Shown here: positions 24,901 through 37,849 of the stretch, one piece after another
How the letters are laid out: each line of letters opens with the position of its first letter
Position numbering within the stretch: the first letter of the stretch is position 1
Assembly (NCBI GenBank): GCA_018296165.2
Contig: JACKQL020000102.1
Coordinates: 62,001 to 126,000 of the forward strand
DNA length: 64,000 bases
Direction: 5' to 3'
Origin: Termitomyces sp. T153
Taxonomy: Eukaryota > Basidiomycota > Agaricomycetes > Agaricales > Lyophyllaceae
Made by a program: the position numbers and the translations under genes
Notes under the pieces: model-generated
What the model saw: the letters and a program-made list of their open reading frames with translations, nothing else
Told to the model about the DNA's origin: nothing
The model's database searches: none

Positions 24901-26894
24901 CCCTCGTGCATCTAGACAAGAAACGCAGAATTTCTGCTGATTTTGGCATGGTCCTCGATCTTTCCATCAAGAAACGGGTCCGGCGAGTCTCCAGCGAATA
25001 CCACCCGCCGCGAACTGATGAAGAACTTGCTCAACGATTCAAAGAGGTGCATAGCTGTTCCATTCCACTTCTAGTCGCCTTCTCTACAACTCTCTTCAAC
25101 GTAGAAGGATTGTCACGCTTATCATTATGTTATTTCCTTCTCATCTTCAGAATCACGAAGAGCATGAACGTCGTTGGGCCAAGGGCTCATTCCTCGAAGT
25201 CATCACGGTTCACATTCAGTCGAAGCTCAGTGGCGCTCTTCCGCATCCATCATGGCGCATATGGCTTTCCATGAATTCTGATAGCGATGCCACGGCTATT
25301 TGGCTGGAACGCAAATTCAACGTCCCGGTGTCTGGCGATTGGGTGTCGGAAGCGGTCTTCTCAATACCCTTGACACAGACGACAGATTCTGACTCGCCTG
25401 GGCTTATCATATTCGAACGCACACCCCTGGAAGGAGTTGCAGACGAATTGGAAAGGTAGTAGTCTCGTACCAGTTCAAGGCTTAGCTATTGATGAATTCT
25501 ACCAGGAAATACCGTATTTTGGATGATTGCTCTCGGCTTCGAGATATAGTTCAGGCCTTTCCTCCCAAGCGCCGATTTTTGCCTTCCCTCTTGATCATCT
25601 CTTGGATAGAGGAGGATCAAAATACAACTGCAACCGACTTCACTAACATGGTCAGTCAATTTTACATATCTGTTCACGAACTTTTCAATTCACATCTTAC
25701 AAGGTGGAAAAACTAATAGAGAGTGAGACTATTGAAGGCTATCGCACGTTCCCGATCACATCTAAGACCAAAGATCTGGACGGAAAACTTGGTGAAGTCC
25801 TCAACTCCCTATCGTTGGATGTCCAAGGCAAATTTGTCAAAGTGTTAACTATTCATGGTATGTTCTGTAATCTTTTATCCTGCTCCGAACGCTGCACATC
25901 GCTCCAAGGGATCTTCAAACTTTTCGAGCTATCATTCACTTCCTTCATATCCGAGTGGATAGAAATATGTGCCGCCAACGACTGTGAGGGCTGAACGTTG
26001 CTTTACTTGAATGCTTACTAATGTTTTTCAGTTGACTGGCACATGTTCGGTCAAATAGTCAAGGCTGCTATCTCGTTAATCAATATCGTAGCCCATTCTG
26101 TTGTCTCGCTTATCTCGGAACAAATGGTTTACGACATCCTTCCGACCTTTAATAGTCAGGTTGTGGACAATGAGTACGTCTGTCGACTTTGAAATCCTTA
26201 TAGTAACTTTCTCACTTTTTCATCAAAGTTCCGCGTATGATCGAATCATACTCTGGTTCTCGACAGTAGGCTCAAGTGCGGACAACATCATACTCAATCT
26301 CCAGTCGCACAGGAACATTAGTAAGGGTTAGTCGGTTTTTAGTCTCACACTTTCGGATTCTTACGGTCTTCTTAGATTTTCCAAGCCGAGAGTTTTTTGC
26401 GCAGCTCTGGGATTTCGCGGAATCTCAGGTCAGGGTCAGCCTCAAGATAGATTCTTGTAAGAAGTTCTATCTACCGATAAACGAAGTCACGGCCGCTTTA
26501 GAAGCGCAAAACGCGGCATGTGAGCCTCTCAAGGCGCATTTGGGTAGGACATCGCATTCGAATACGCGACATTCACCTAGGCGTAGAAGTCATGAAGCGG
26601 ACACGGAAGCCGACTCCATAAGGTCGGTTTTGTCACCCTCCTTGACGCTTATGCAGTACTGAATGAATGTTCTGCAGCTCGCAGTCGAAGCGAAGGCGGC
26701 TTTTGTCGCCTGTCGATTCGGAGCATGAAGATAAGAGTCTGAATAGGGACCTCTCACCTTCACCTCCTGTATCAAACGTATCCCCCACTCGGTCCGAAGC
26801 AATTTTAACGCATGGTATTGTGACAGTCGCAATGCTGAGGGCACTGACGAGGGATGTGAAGAAGAGGTATGGTGTACCATTATCGTTATCATAA
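21986..26894 (+). CDS. SAC3: SAC3/GANP mRNA-export scaffold (TREX-2)
   Basis: 13 exons, 1,413 aa: join(21986..22357,22409..22588,22643..22750,22797..23034,23086..25046,25151..25455,25506..25650,25704..25857,25909..25983,26032..26173,26229..26326,26376..26622,26678..26894). After an RG/RGG-rich N-terminus (~1-70) comes the SAC3/GANP domain (~155-400) with GTCMDMCPRFERYRRE, RAVKMYERAAGDKTLPSDLR, TLDYLFHELL and IRDRSRAVRNDF, the hallmark of the family. A long Pro/Ser/Thr-rich segment (~490-810) carries several VFG motifs that may contact FG-nucleoporins. A second conserved helical part (CID-like, ~840-900: LRRWHHHLLERVAW) and a basic tail follow. SAC3 holds Thp1, Sem1, Sus1 and Cdc31 at the nuclear pore to couple transcription and mRNA export. 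The gene is convergent with the FHA gene, 266 bp apart. Confidence 0.92.
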
Positions 26895-27160
26895 AGCAAC
26901 TTTCAACACCATCTTTCTTGTTTAATTATACATCATGAATTTGCAATCGACGACTTTGGATGAATGCCCTACGCCCCATGCGCGAGCTGTTGAGCTCTTA
27001 TTCAATTGTAGCATATGCATTGACCTACATACGTTACGTCACCATATTTATACAACAACATTACATATACAATTGCAACCAGAAGAATGAAAGGTCCAAA
27101 TATGCGACCTTGAAAGCAATGGGTCCATTCAACTTACTATATGTCACGCGACAAACACAT

Positions 27161-29630
27161 TCAACTGAACGCCAGCGCAGACCACGTTGCAATGGCACCA
27201 ACCGTCGCAGCGGTAGCTGTCTGCGCTGCGACAGCGGCGATATTCCGAGCACGTTTTGAGAGAGGCATGGGAAGATCATGACTGTGACGGTGACAACATA
27301 GAGCGATGGAGGCAGAAACCGAGGAAGGAACCACGGTATCCGCCGTCATAGCATCGCCCACACTAGTACCACTATCCCCAGTGATACTGTTGTCGTGTTC
27401 GCCCATCGCACAATCGGCATCATCATTGGAACGTTTCCGCTTCAGTGATGGAGACATGGAGACGGAGGATAAAGAAATGTTCTGCGGGCATTCAAAATGC
27501 CGCTCCGCACGGCGGTCAATGGGTATACGTACCTGCGCCTGCGCTTCAACGTGCGTGGCGATATGAGCGAGTGCGGCGTCGCGCGCTTCGCGCACGAGGC
27601 GAAGCTCCGTGTCCATTTGCTCCACCGTGCGTTCGTGCAAGGCGCGCATATCTGTCAGAGGTTAGTTCGGTAGTTCGGAGGGAGAAAGGGCCCCTCTAGG
27701 CAGACATACCGGCGACAAGAGAATGAAGTACAGAAATGCTATCTTCTACATCGCTACGTCTGTGTAAGGCTTCAGTGGGTGTGTCAGAGTTGGTAGGAGC
27801 GTGAGTTGTATAAGCCTCAATCTCTTCACGAAGGACATCTAATTGAGCTTGAAGATCAGGAATATCGACGTCGACCGCAGAGTCAACACGATCGACAAGC
27901 AACATGTACTGTGCATGCACGTCGAAGACGCGTTCATCAAGGTTGGACAACTTGTCGGAAATAAGGTGAACATTGTTGTTAAAGCGGGCTTTGTATTTAT
28001 GTCGGTAGGTTTGGAGTTTGAATACTTCGTCCTGTATGAAAGTGTGAGCGTGATTGCGTGAGGCCATGGAGGTGGCACGTGTACCTCGAGCTTTTTAATG
28101 GATAATTGCAACGTTTTGATTTGGGAGTCATCCTTATAATTGAGGTCATCGGAATTATGATTAGCAGTGATACTGAATGAATCTTCATAAGCATCTAGTT
28201 CTTCCGTAGGCACAGAGGATTCATTGTTCTGAGGGAGTGGCTCAGAACAGATAGAATCAAGACTCATGGCTTTCTGCATCAGCGGCGGGGAAGATTTTGG
28301 AGGTATCTCTGACATATTGAGAGATGACTCTTTTGGTGCCGGAGAGGAGGGCTGAGAAGATGGGGAGCGTGAAGCTGGCCATGCTCCGATAATCCTCGCT
28401 TCTTCCTGAGCAGAGTGGTCGGCATCAAGACTGTGCAGAGGAACGAGAGGGGAGGGGCTGGCAAGGTCCATGGGAGTATGCGATCGAGATGGATCCTTGA
28501 GGCGAAGTTCATCTTGTCTTGATAAATGAGTGGCTTCACAATAGGAGAAGTCGAAGAAAGGAGACGGTAATCTGTTTCTTTCGACGGGCGGGGGCGACCA
28601 ACGGGGAGAACGAGGCCAATCTGGTGAGCGGGGACTACACAAGGGTTGGTATGGATCATCGATACTGAATGCCAAATTCAGAGGTTGTTCACGACCAGGA
28701 GAGGGAGTGTAGACCACAGGTCGAATCTGTGGTAATGCGATTTGTGTAGTGCTATGGTCGTGAGCAGGTGGCAAGAACCTCTTAAGGGCTTCGATGGCAC
28801 GGCCCAAGTGGGAAGGCTCTGGTTCAAGTTTGCGGGGCGGACGCGGTTGAAGAGGGAGAGCGTTGGGGCCAGATGCAAGAATTGATATTGATGAGGAGAT
28901 TTCTTCAACGTCGGAATCTTCAGATATAGACGATGAGATGTTGCCTGACGAGGACGAGGTCTGAGAGTAGATGCCATATCGTCCGGAGTGAGACTTGGAC
29001 GGAGGCGAATCAGATAAATCAACATGGGTAATCTGTTTCACTGGGGTGACTGGTTTGAAAGTGGGCTCCCGTGGACCGTATATAAGCTCTGCATGGGCGA
29101 CAATGGGACGAACGTATTCGTCGTGGCGTCCGACTGACTTGCCGAGAGTAATGATATCTCCATCTGAAAGCTTAGTAGGAGTTTCTGGCTTGAGCATCCT
29201 GGAGACGGCTTCGTTAGGCTTGCGGACATGAGTGCCATGGTGCGAGTTCATGTCAATCAGATAGACCTAGGCAAGATGAGCAAGAATCATTGTGGCAAGG
29301 GAACAAGACATACATGACCGCTGTCTGAGAATGTGATCTTTGCGTGCTTACGACTTACAACCGCACAGCGAAACATAACAGAATCTTTGCCTAGCTGGAT
29401 ACTGCCCTGATTAGATGGGCGGCGACCAATGTGAACTACGTTAGAAATAGCACGGCGAAAGGTCAGAGTGCAGGCAGGGTCGTCTGCCGACTTATCGACC
29501 TGAAGAATAAGACCTGATAGTGTAGATGGATAAGCATGGGGTTAGTTATGCTACCTAGAGACGTACCAGTGACAATCTGATCATCGGAAGGGAGGCTTGT
29601 GCCAATGTACTCAATGTCGTCGTCTAGCAT
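27161..29630 (-). CDS. Tail-anchored FHA/coiled-coil protein, SLMAP/Far9-Far10/PRO45-like
   Basis: Six exons, 735 aa: complement(join(27161..27481,27533..27651,27710..28031,28085..29266,29314..29513,29567..29630)). The FHA domain (~22-130) has GRRPSN (51-56), VSRKH (74-78) and NSHHGT (95-100), the phosphothreonine-binding residues. A ~330-residue disordered Ser/Pro segment follows, then coiled coil (~465-630) and a hydrophobic Ala-rich C-terminal tail (IAAVAAQTATAATVGAIATW). FHA + coiled coil + C-terminal anchor is the layout of STRIPAK subunits SLMAP (animals), Far9/Far10 (yeast) and PRO45 (Sordaria), which sit on ER/nuclear/mitochondrial membranes. The assignment is by architecture only. 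The last intron (27482-27532, 51 nt) is a multiple of three without stops, so its retention would give 752 aa. Confidence 0.85.
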
Positions 29631-29810
29631 GGTTACTTTGTCTTGTAGATGGGGGACGAAGGCAACCACGTTCCCGACATGACTTCTCCCCTTTATCGCC
29701 CGGAGCGGAGTTTTAACGTTTTGAGCTCTACTCTCAAAACAGACCCGACCCCACAAAGGCCACAAGGCTTACAAGGGCTTATAACCGTATGTACTCTGTG
29801 CTTGCTCACG

Positions 29811-31200
29811 ATGCCTACTATGCCTGTGTACCTCCCTCTCTTAGATGACCCGCGCCATCAGCTAGTAGAGCTCGAAGCGGAAATTCTTCGCGTTGAAACT
29901 CTCCTATCGAAACTAGTCCAGAGGCGCATCCTTCTCAAGCGTGACATCATTCGTCGGTTTTCCTTGATGCTCTATTTGCCTATCTAACTCTGCTCAGAGA
30001 TCTTTACCATGTGCTTACCTTCCACTGGGTCTGACTCATCTCTCCTTCAAGTATGCTCAGCCTGGTGTCATCTTGCTCGGTCAATGCCATGGCTCTGAAC
30101 TGACATATATCTCTGTTCGACGTGTCCAAGAGACGTCCATGTACATCTTCTAGAGGAGTGGATAACGCAGTCTGCGAATCTAACGCTTTCTATTGACCTT
30201 AAGATCCTGTCAAGGAGCCCAGACATAAACATGTGCAATGTCACCCACCATAATGGATGCCGTCACACGTTGTTCACAGCGCTGGCGCACCGTCAATTTC
30301 GATGTCCCCTTCTTTTGTTCGGCCGAATCATACATGTCTATTCTTGGTCCTACCAACTTTCCCATGTTGTCCTTTGTCGCGATCAAAGTCGAGCACGTTT
30401 ACACCCCCTTGGACATGGTTATCGGGGCACCTTTGTTACAAAACGTCCATCTAGTTGGTTTCCCGAGAAAGTCGTTTGAGCTCTCGTGGACTAATATCGC
30501 GCGTCTTCGTTTAAACCCAACGACTATTCAGCAGCGTCTTGGGGTCCTCAGCATCGCGCAGAGTCTCACATACTGTATATTCGAAAACATCATGCGTCCA
30601 GACGTCCTTGATCCCACCCCAGTCATAGCCCCAACTTACAATATCTTGAGATTATAAGTTTCACTCATACCTCGATCTCCGAGCTCCTTGATACCCTCCT
30701 TGTACCCAGCACTCTCGACCTTTCGTTGCATGTAATAGGAGACACTTTCCCTCACTGGAGTTTCATTTCGCTCATTATACGTTCTAGCTGTACACTTCGG
30801 CGCCTCGTCCGTATCTTGGAATGGCAACTTTGGGACTGCCTCCGAGAGGTCCCATCGATAGCACTTCACCTCATCGACTTGCAATGTGTCACGAAGGACA
30901 CTATCCGTGTGATGAACCCCCCTTCAACCAGCCGATGCTTGGACCACATACAATGCCCCTCTTATCCTTCCTCAAGGAGTTCACTTATATCGGTGCCCTT
31001 GAGCTAGACTCTTGTATAGTCGCGAACTGTGCGCGCTAGGCAGGTACCAGTGTAATGGAAAGATGGAGAAGATGGTATTTAAGACGAGTGTGCCGGCTGT
31101 TTTTGGGCTTGAGGAAATGGCGTACCTTGCACGACTAAAGATGCTGGCCGAGGAGGGGATGAAGATTGAGTTGGTTACCCGCGATGGTGCATGGACTTGA
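29811..31200 (+). pseudogene. Degenerate F-box gene
   Basis: Translation in shifting frames gives an F-box protein. The start is at 29811 (LLDDPRHQLVELEAEILRVE), then RRF..LYLPI-stop-LCSEIFTMCLP with a TAA where the F-box helix normally has Glu. Next comes VTRCSQRWRTVNFDVPF in another frame (from ~30,238), LRSLSFTHTSISELLDTLL in the first frame again (~30,640), and a final EEMAYLARLKMLAEEGMKIE in a third (to ~31,200). At least one stop and several frameshifts are needed. F-box families expand and decay quickly in Agaricomycetes, so a pseudogene is more likely than a heavily spliced gene. The 5' end lies 181 bp from the divergent FHA gene. Confidence 0.65.
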
Positions 31201-32476
31201 GCTCGAGTGTTTTGTCGCGACATCTATTTGTCTTGGCTCAGTCAAACAAACTTGTTCTGTGTTCCTTTCTGGTCTACCGTTTTACCTTTTCCGGATCGCC
31301 ATTGGTGAACGTTCCGGTGAACCTACACCAGCCCACACAGTGTTGTGGAAAGTCGTATGGTGCATAACTTGAGTGTGGCTATCGAGTGTTCCAGCCGGGA
31401 ATGTACACCTGTGCATCGTCCAGCCCTTTGTACGCTACTTGTCTTTCTATCAAGTCTAGAGCTGGGTTTTTAACTCAGTCGTATCTTCTCTCGATACGTT
31501 CATTCGTTGTCCTGAGGATCTGTCGTTGAGCAACCGGTGGCATAACGCAATAGTCCGGTGTCGTTCGATTGAACGGCCGCTTTCCAAATGGCTCACGCCC
31601 CAGGAGAAATTTAAACAACCTATTGGCAATCGCTGCTAGTTGTAACAGCCTGCTGAACCTTCTTCAAACTTTTGAGAAGATATGAAGTGCTAAGGCATGC
31701 CATACAAGGCAGGCACTCTGACCCATAGTTCAGGAGATGTGCAGACTTTCGAGAGAATAGGGTGTAAGGCATGTGTGTATGATTGTAATGTTTGTTAGAA
31801 TTCACGAAGGATTTTTAAATGAAGGGAAATCAAAGGAATGTCTCCATCTGGCATCAGTGGCCCACACATATCACACATGATTATTTTATTGCAAACCTCA
31901 AGTTACCAACTTGGAGTTCCTGGATCCCGTTACTTCATCTGATGTACATACATTCGACCAAGACGGCGAATTAGGGTGAAGCTTGAAGTTCAGGGTCCTT
32001 GGCAAGGAAGAAAACAAAAACTCGGAACTTTGGCAAGTCCGAGAAATCCAAGCTGACAGGGCACTTATATACAAAACATGCTGCCGCCACCGGAAATCCA
32101 AGTGCATTTATGGTAATTCAAATATTTAGGGCCATAGAGCGACACTACTTTTAAAGTAAGGAGTCTTTCAAGGTGTGCGAAGGCGCGGAAGATGCCGCCG
32201 TATGAATGACTTGACTACTTACATGTATGTGTATAAATTTCCCACTATTCGAAACAAGTTGAAGGAAAGAAGCAAGGAGCGTATCGTACATCGGAATATA
32301 TTATTGAAAACTGGAGTTGTGAGGTGATCAGTGTACTTGTACAATATACAACTACTGGAAAATATCAGGGCTTGAGATTTTGCCCTGCCGCGTTATAATC
32401 AATTACAGCGACAGAAAGAGATGAGTTCACGGAAAATTACATAGAAATGTTCCTATATCCTGCCTAGTTGAAGGTC
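31201..32476. other. Intergenic, no gene seen
   Basis: Short frames only. The right part is the probable 3' flank of the minus-strand sugar transporter. Confidence 0.5.
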
Positions 32477-34812
32477 TTAGTGCTCGTCCTCGGAGCTGAA
32501 GGCAGTTGAAGTCGCAGATGTGCCGATCCCATTCGCATCACCATATTCAACTTTCTCAATGCGGCTTTCGTCTGCGCCGCTAGGTCCTACAACTTTGTTC
32601 GCTCCGGCTGCTTTGTTTTGCTGGGCGAGGTCGTAGCGGGAGCGGTATCCGGGAGGTGCCCATTGGCGTGATGTCCAAGGTCTGCACTTCGGGTCGTTGT
32701 ACATCTGTAAGGTGAAGAATGAGAAAAGGAAACGAGATGAACAGGAACGGAGAATGTACGAGGTCAACGCTCTCAAGGGAGAGGTCGCTAGATTCGTACA
32801 GGAAGAAGAAAACGATAACGGCGCCAACGAGGTTACATGCTATCAGCGATAACGTTAGTCAATAAGCTGAGAGGAAAAGGGATGGTACCAGCCTGCGAAG
32901 ACGAAGCCATAACGGAAGTCGATGGAAAAGACAATAAATGGGGTAAAGAAGGCAATAAGGAAGTTCCAAAGCCAATTGCTTGCGGTAGACAGAGCCCCCT
33001 GCTTTGCACGTGTACGTGTGGGGAATGTCTCACCAATGAGAATCCAAATACCACTTGTAAACGTAAGATCAACAACTTCAAGAACGAAATAACGAGAAAA
33101 ACGTACGGAGCCCAAGTCGTGGAGAAGCCGAGGATGAACATGCATGCGCTCACAATCATCACTGAGAAAGATGTTTTCAGCGCGCGTCCAACGACAAACT
33201 AGGGAAAGAGTTTACATTTTCCAATACCTGGATTATTTTGAGGAGTCTTCGCTGTTCCAGCTGCCGCAAAGACGAAGAGCCAGCAGGATTGCCATATTCC
33301 TCCAATAATCAAAGGTAGCCTCCGTCCAAACTGGTGAAGCCAGCATTAATTAGTTTCTCTAGCATGATCAGGAAGGAACTGTGCACCCGTTGCATGACAT
33401 ACAAACCGCCAAATGTACAACCGAAATTGACGGCCCCAAGAATTATTTGGGTAATGAAAGAATCCTCAATACCCACAGATTGGAAAATGGTCGCACCGTA
33501 ATAGAAGAAATAGTTAGCGCCGGTGAGTTGCTGGAAACTCTGGAGTGTCATTCCTTAAATGACGCATGATTGACACGAACTGATCACAACGAGAGTCGAT
33601 ATGCATGTAACGATGCCTACCAAGAAGAGTGCGGTACAATGTCTTGTGCTTGGGACGAAAACAGTCTATCCATCCAGCACAAATACGTCGTTCGTGCTCG
33701 ATACTGGTGGAGACTTCCTCCACCTTGGCGTTCAGAAAAGGATCTGAGTTTTCCTGGTCGCGTGGTATACCGTGCGAGCGGGCAAGAGAGTGGCGAGCTT
33801 CCTTGGGGCGGCCATGGGAGGCGAGCCAACTGAATATGATGCTGATGAATGTCCACCCAGTTTGCTCTCAGATATGACGACTTACCGAGGAGATTCGGGC
33901 ATGAATATAATGCCGCACATGAGAATGAAGGGCCAGATGAAACCAATGCCGACAACAGTGCGCCATGACCCAGCACCAGGCATGTGTCGTGTACCGATGG
34001 AGATACAATCTATTAAGTGAATCACCGCTGTATAGTCTGATGGATGTACAGAGGAAGAAACATACATGCTACGAGAATTCCAAAAGTGATAAAAAGCTGG
34101 TACGTGGCGGTAAGAGTACCACGTAATCTTGCAGGGGCCGTTTCGGCTTGATACTAGAAATTGATTAAAAACAGAGAAAAAGAAAGCGAGTAATTGGATA
34201 AACCATTGGAACTGCAGCAGAAAGTGCGCCGACACCTAGTCCACTGACCCAGCGACCCATTCCAAACTGCTGCCAGGCGTTAGTAGCGGTGATCTGGATG
34301 ATGACACCGATAATGAACAGGATACACTCGACGACCATGGCGTATCTTCTGCCGAGAAAATCTGCGATACTATTGTAGAAGTGATCTAGCATGGTATGGC
34401 CCCAATTGAAAAACATGTTAACGTACGGGGCACCCAATAAAGCGCCCACGAGGGTCCCAATTGAGAGGAGGGACACAATGAGACCTGCTCGGGCAGTGGA
34501 GAAGTGACAAGTGGATGCAACTCCTGGGGTACTGCATGTTGCGAAACGAACCAAAAAATCATCCATGAGTAGGATATCACTGATCTGTCCTGTATCATAG
34601 CCAAAAATAAAACCGCCCATTGACGCTACAAGGGCGAGGAGGATAGCAACGTAGCCAACAGGCACACCATGCCTGATAAAGGGTGAACTAAGTAGTAGGG
34701 AAGGAGAAGGCACACGAACATATAAAAGAGAGCCATGCTGTGAGAAGAAGAAAGGTGGTGTCCCATACAAAGAAGGAACTTGCTTAAGAGGCCCAAGTGA
34801 GGGTGATGTCAT
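32477..34812 (-). CDS. MFS sugar (hexose) transporter
   Basis: 12 exons, 560 aa: complement(join(32477..32704,32760..32839,32893..33053,33107..33161,33216..33330,33387..33553,33621..33829,33886..34009,34066..34153,34204..34369,34427..34672,34769..34812)). Twelve membrane spans carry the sugar-porter signatures: [12 protein letters not shown] (TM1), DFLGRRYAM (loop 2), [40 protein letters not shown] (TM7, sugar contacts) and [20 protein letters not shown] (TM10 loop). The C-terminal tail is acidic and cytosolic. The protein resembles plasma-membrane glucose/hexose permeases of basidiomycetes. The first intron (96 nt) is also open in frame, so a 32-residue longer N-terminus is possible. The intron 32840-32892 needs a GC donor (AG|GCTGGT), since no GT keeps the frame into TM12. 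Confidence 0.9.
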
Positions 34813-36498
34813 TGAAAAGATCGATCACCCGCGGACTTTTGACGTCGGCATGAAGCGCCATTGTTCTAGTTTGCCCGGCAACCTTGAAGTCGCCGACTTT
34901 CCGTGTTGGCGTGTGCAAGCATAATTTACATCCATTTGCTTTATACGGTAATTCATTCTGGTTGTTGTCATTAGTCTCTCAAAACGGACCTTGAGGATAT
35001 CAGGTGACAACCCTATGCACACAGTTGCTGCCAACATTTAATGGAACTCCCATTTGCTTTCCGTCGTGTGACTTTCAGTTCAATCATTCAATCCGGACTT
35101 CGAGGCCGCCATCATGATCATGGACAACGCGTGGATATCTCTTCAGGCACCAATTATTTGACACACATAATTGCTACGCCGCAGAAGGACATCGTCGGGT
35201 CAGGATTAGCTCCGTAAGCAAACATGAATGTTCGATGAAGCACGTCTCATTACCTGCGCCACAGTAGATGAAACTATAGTCCGTTGAATCACTCTCTCAA
35301 AGACCTCTTGACTTGACTTTACAGAAATCTATCTTAGGATGTCCACAGGCTTGAACATATTCTTATCGATATCGCTGAGTCGACTGTCTTAGGCTATCTT
35401 AGGTCTCCTTCGGGCCTATTCTTTCTTACCAAGCGCTTCTCGGAATCTTCGCCGTCGGCACGCGCATTGGTCCTCAAATATTTCACCATACAACCCTAGT
35501 GCTCAAGCGAACATATTATATCCCTCAATCATGCGGAAAAGACTTCCAATATTTACATCCGTGCTGTAGCTCGCGTTCTTCCTATACTCGAGTCTGACCA
35601 ATTGGTCCTCAGTTCAAATAGAAAACCATCGCATCATCACAGAGGTCGAATATCTTGTCATGTCTTATGCTATGAGAGAAGCTCTTTCTGTCCGGTACCT
35701 CAAAACGTTTGATCTTCCTATTCCTCCACCCGTTCCCTTTTGCTGGGATAATAAGAGTTCTCTAGACACTGCGAACTCCTATTCCACTTCGTACCGATCA
35801 TAACACATCGATACCCATTTCTATTACCTTACATTCAAAAACAGCGTCCTGGATACCTCCGAACGAAGTGATCGCCGATATACTTGCAAGATAAAGTTCC
35901 TTTCCTTTCAGAAGATCTTCTTTGCAAGTTTATTCCTGCTCTCGGTCTCGTCACTACTCTACTTCTTCAATGTTTACATTCATGCTCAGCATTGACAAAG
36001 TCAAAGAGGGATGGACCAAGGGCGTCAAGACCCGGGACGAAGACTCAGGACATTCCTGATGTCGAGCTAATGCCATCTGGGGAGTCGGTTCGGTGCGTTC
36101 CTTTCACCATTCGGGACATTCTTTCATTGGCGTTTTTCAAGACTTCTTGTCATGGAGGACGAGTTTGGGAAGAACGATAGGCTTGTCGTATTTTGGGCCC
36201 GCGTAGAGTATTTGTATTGGGGTTGGCATATCATCCGCATAAGGGAACCTCTAGTGCAACGATACTGGTCTGTTTCAACGCCGTCGATTCGGAGGTCTGA
36301 TGTGCAAAAGGCGAGCTGAAAGTTGAATGATCTTATTTACTCTCTTCAAGTCTTTTATCTGGACATTCAGGCTCACGACGCCGTTCACCCTAATATATCA
36401 AAAATGAAGCAAGACCATTGGGTATATCGACAATGTAGTTGAATGGACATGATACACGATAGAAAAAGCACCTCAAGAAGCGGACTTCAGTATACAAA
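34813..36498. other. Intergenic, no gene seen
   Basis: A 1.7-kb stretch with a 98-codon plus-strand frame at 35,884 that has no recognisable features. I cannot support a gene here. Confidence 0.45.
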
Positions 36499-37849
36499 TC
36501 ACTTAATATCCGATAGCTGTCCACCGGCAGCCCTTTCTATGCCCTTCGTCATTCGCTCCAGCCTCGATCCGGTACCCTGTTGGGCCCTTACACCATTGTC
36601 TTCATCGTCTTCAGCCTCTGCAATCATAAACTCTGAAATAAATCTGGCAATTGATTTCTCTCCAACCTCACTCTGCGAACGGCTTCCCCATCGCCACTCG
36701 TAGGTCGTTCCGTTCTCTTCGTCGGCTTGAGTAATTCGTGCGCGTTTGGGGCCTTTGCTTTTACTACCCCTCTTGGCATCTCCGACTTGAACACGATCAA
36801 GGTACCCTTGCCTAATGAGTGTGGATAGATAAGTTTCGACAGTCTGCATTGGGTGAGTCGATTGGGCAGTCAAGCCGACGACATCTGTCGATGGGAGGCC
36901 AAGATGCTTGAGGTGTGCACGAAGTTCAGCTGTAGGATTTCGGTGAGATTCGATTATGAAGACTTGCATCTGTGGAAGACCTACCATCAGATATGACGCG
37001 ACCACTGACTAGGATCAGGGCAAGGATCGTATAAAGTATCCCAAGCGCGCCAAGCTGATCGGCAGAGCTCCATGATACGAGGCTCCCATAGTATTGTGTT
37101 GAATACGATTCGTCGTCGTCGTCGTCCTCAGAGGGTACGTCGGCAGCTTCTTCCTCAAGAATTTGTTCATCGGTAAGTGCCGCATGTTCAATTATCATCG
37201 GATGCAGTACAGAACGGAGAATATATGTCTTCGATCCAATAGCGGTAGCTAATTAGACGCCTGAGCATTGTCATCGATACAGTCTGAGCGTGGAACACAC
37301 CTCTTTTCTTTACACCTGTCGCAGTTCTTTCTTGGATTTGATTCGTCGCGTCCGCTTCAAGACCAGCACGAGTCTGGAGCTCTGCAAGCTCCATCCCAAA
37401 GACCTTTCGAAGAATGTCCTGTGCGAGATCATAGATGCGATTGAACGCACGCGGGTTTGGACCAAGAACTGTGATGGAGAAATGAGGGAGGAGGGCACTA
37501 CATAAGTACGGGAATCAATGACCTTTCTTGGAGATCTCCTCTTTACGCAGAGGTAGTCTTCTTCTTTCCGCAAACAACGCCAGACGCACGAAGTCATTTG
37601 CTTTTCGTTTGAATTCCTGTCGTACCATCTCAACGTCTATGGATTTGACAGTGGAGGACACTGTCTCACCATGTCTCCATGATCAGCGTCGTCCATGTTA
37701 GCGTCGCCATCTGCATCAGCATCGGTATCCTCGCCGTCTTCTTCCTCCGATCGTGAGGCATCGTTTCTTATTCGGCGCGACTGACTGGTACGATTTTGAG
37801 CTTGCGAGTTTGCAGGCAGTTTTTGAGGGCGCGTCGTGGCGCGAACCAT
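36499..37849 (-). CDS. NSE3: NSE3-like MAGE-domain subunit of the SMC5/6 complex
   Basis: Five exons, 378 aa: complement(join(36499..36929,36985..37248,37301..37468,37523..37616,37670..37849)). An acidic N-terminus (EEEDGEDTDADADGD) leads into a MAGE homology domain (~62-300): EFKRKANDFVRLALF, LPLRKEEISKKVLG, ILRKVFGMELAELQTR, GSKTYILRSVL, LGALGILYTILALILVSGR, LRAHLKHLGL (winged helices A and B). Yeast Nse3 with Nse1 (RING) and Nse4 (kleisin) forms the DNA-binding head of SMC5/6 in recombination repair. The start is the ATG at 37849; a frame extends upstream only through a GTG. Intron 1 ends could also be read a few codons differently (acceptors at TAG, GAG or CAG); the 53-nt CAG choice fits local intron lengths. 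Confidence 0.85.
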
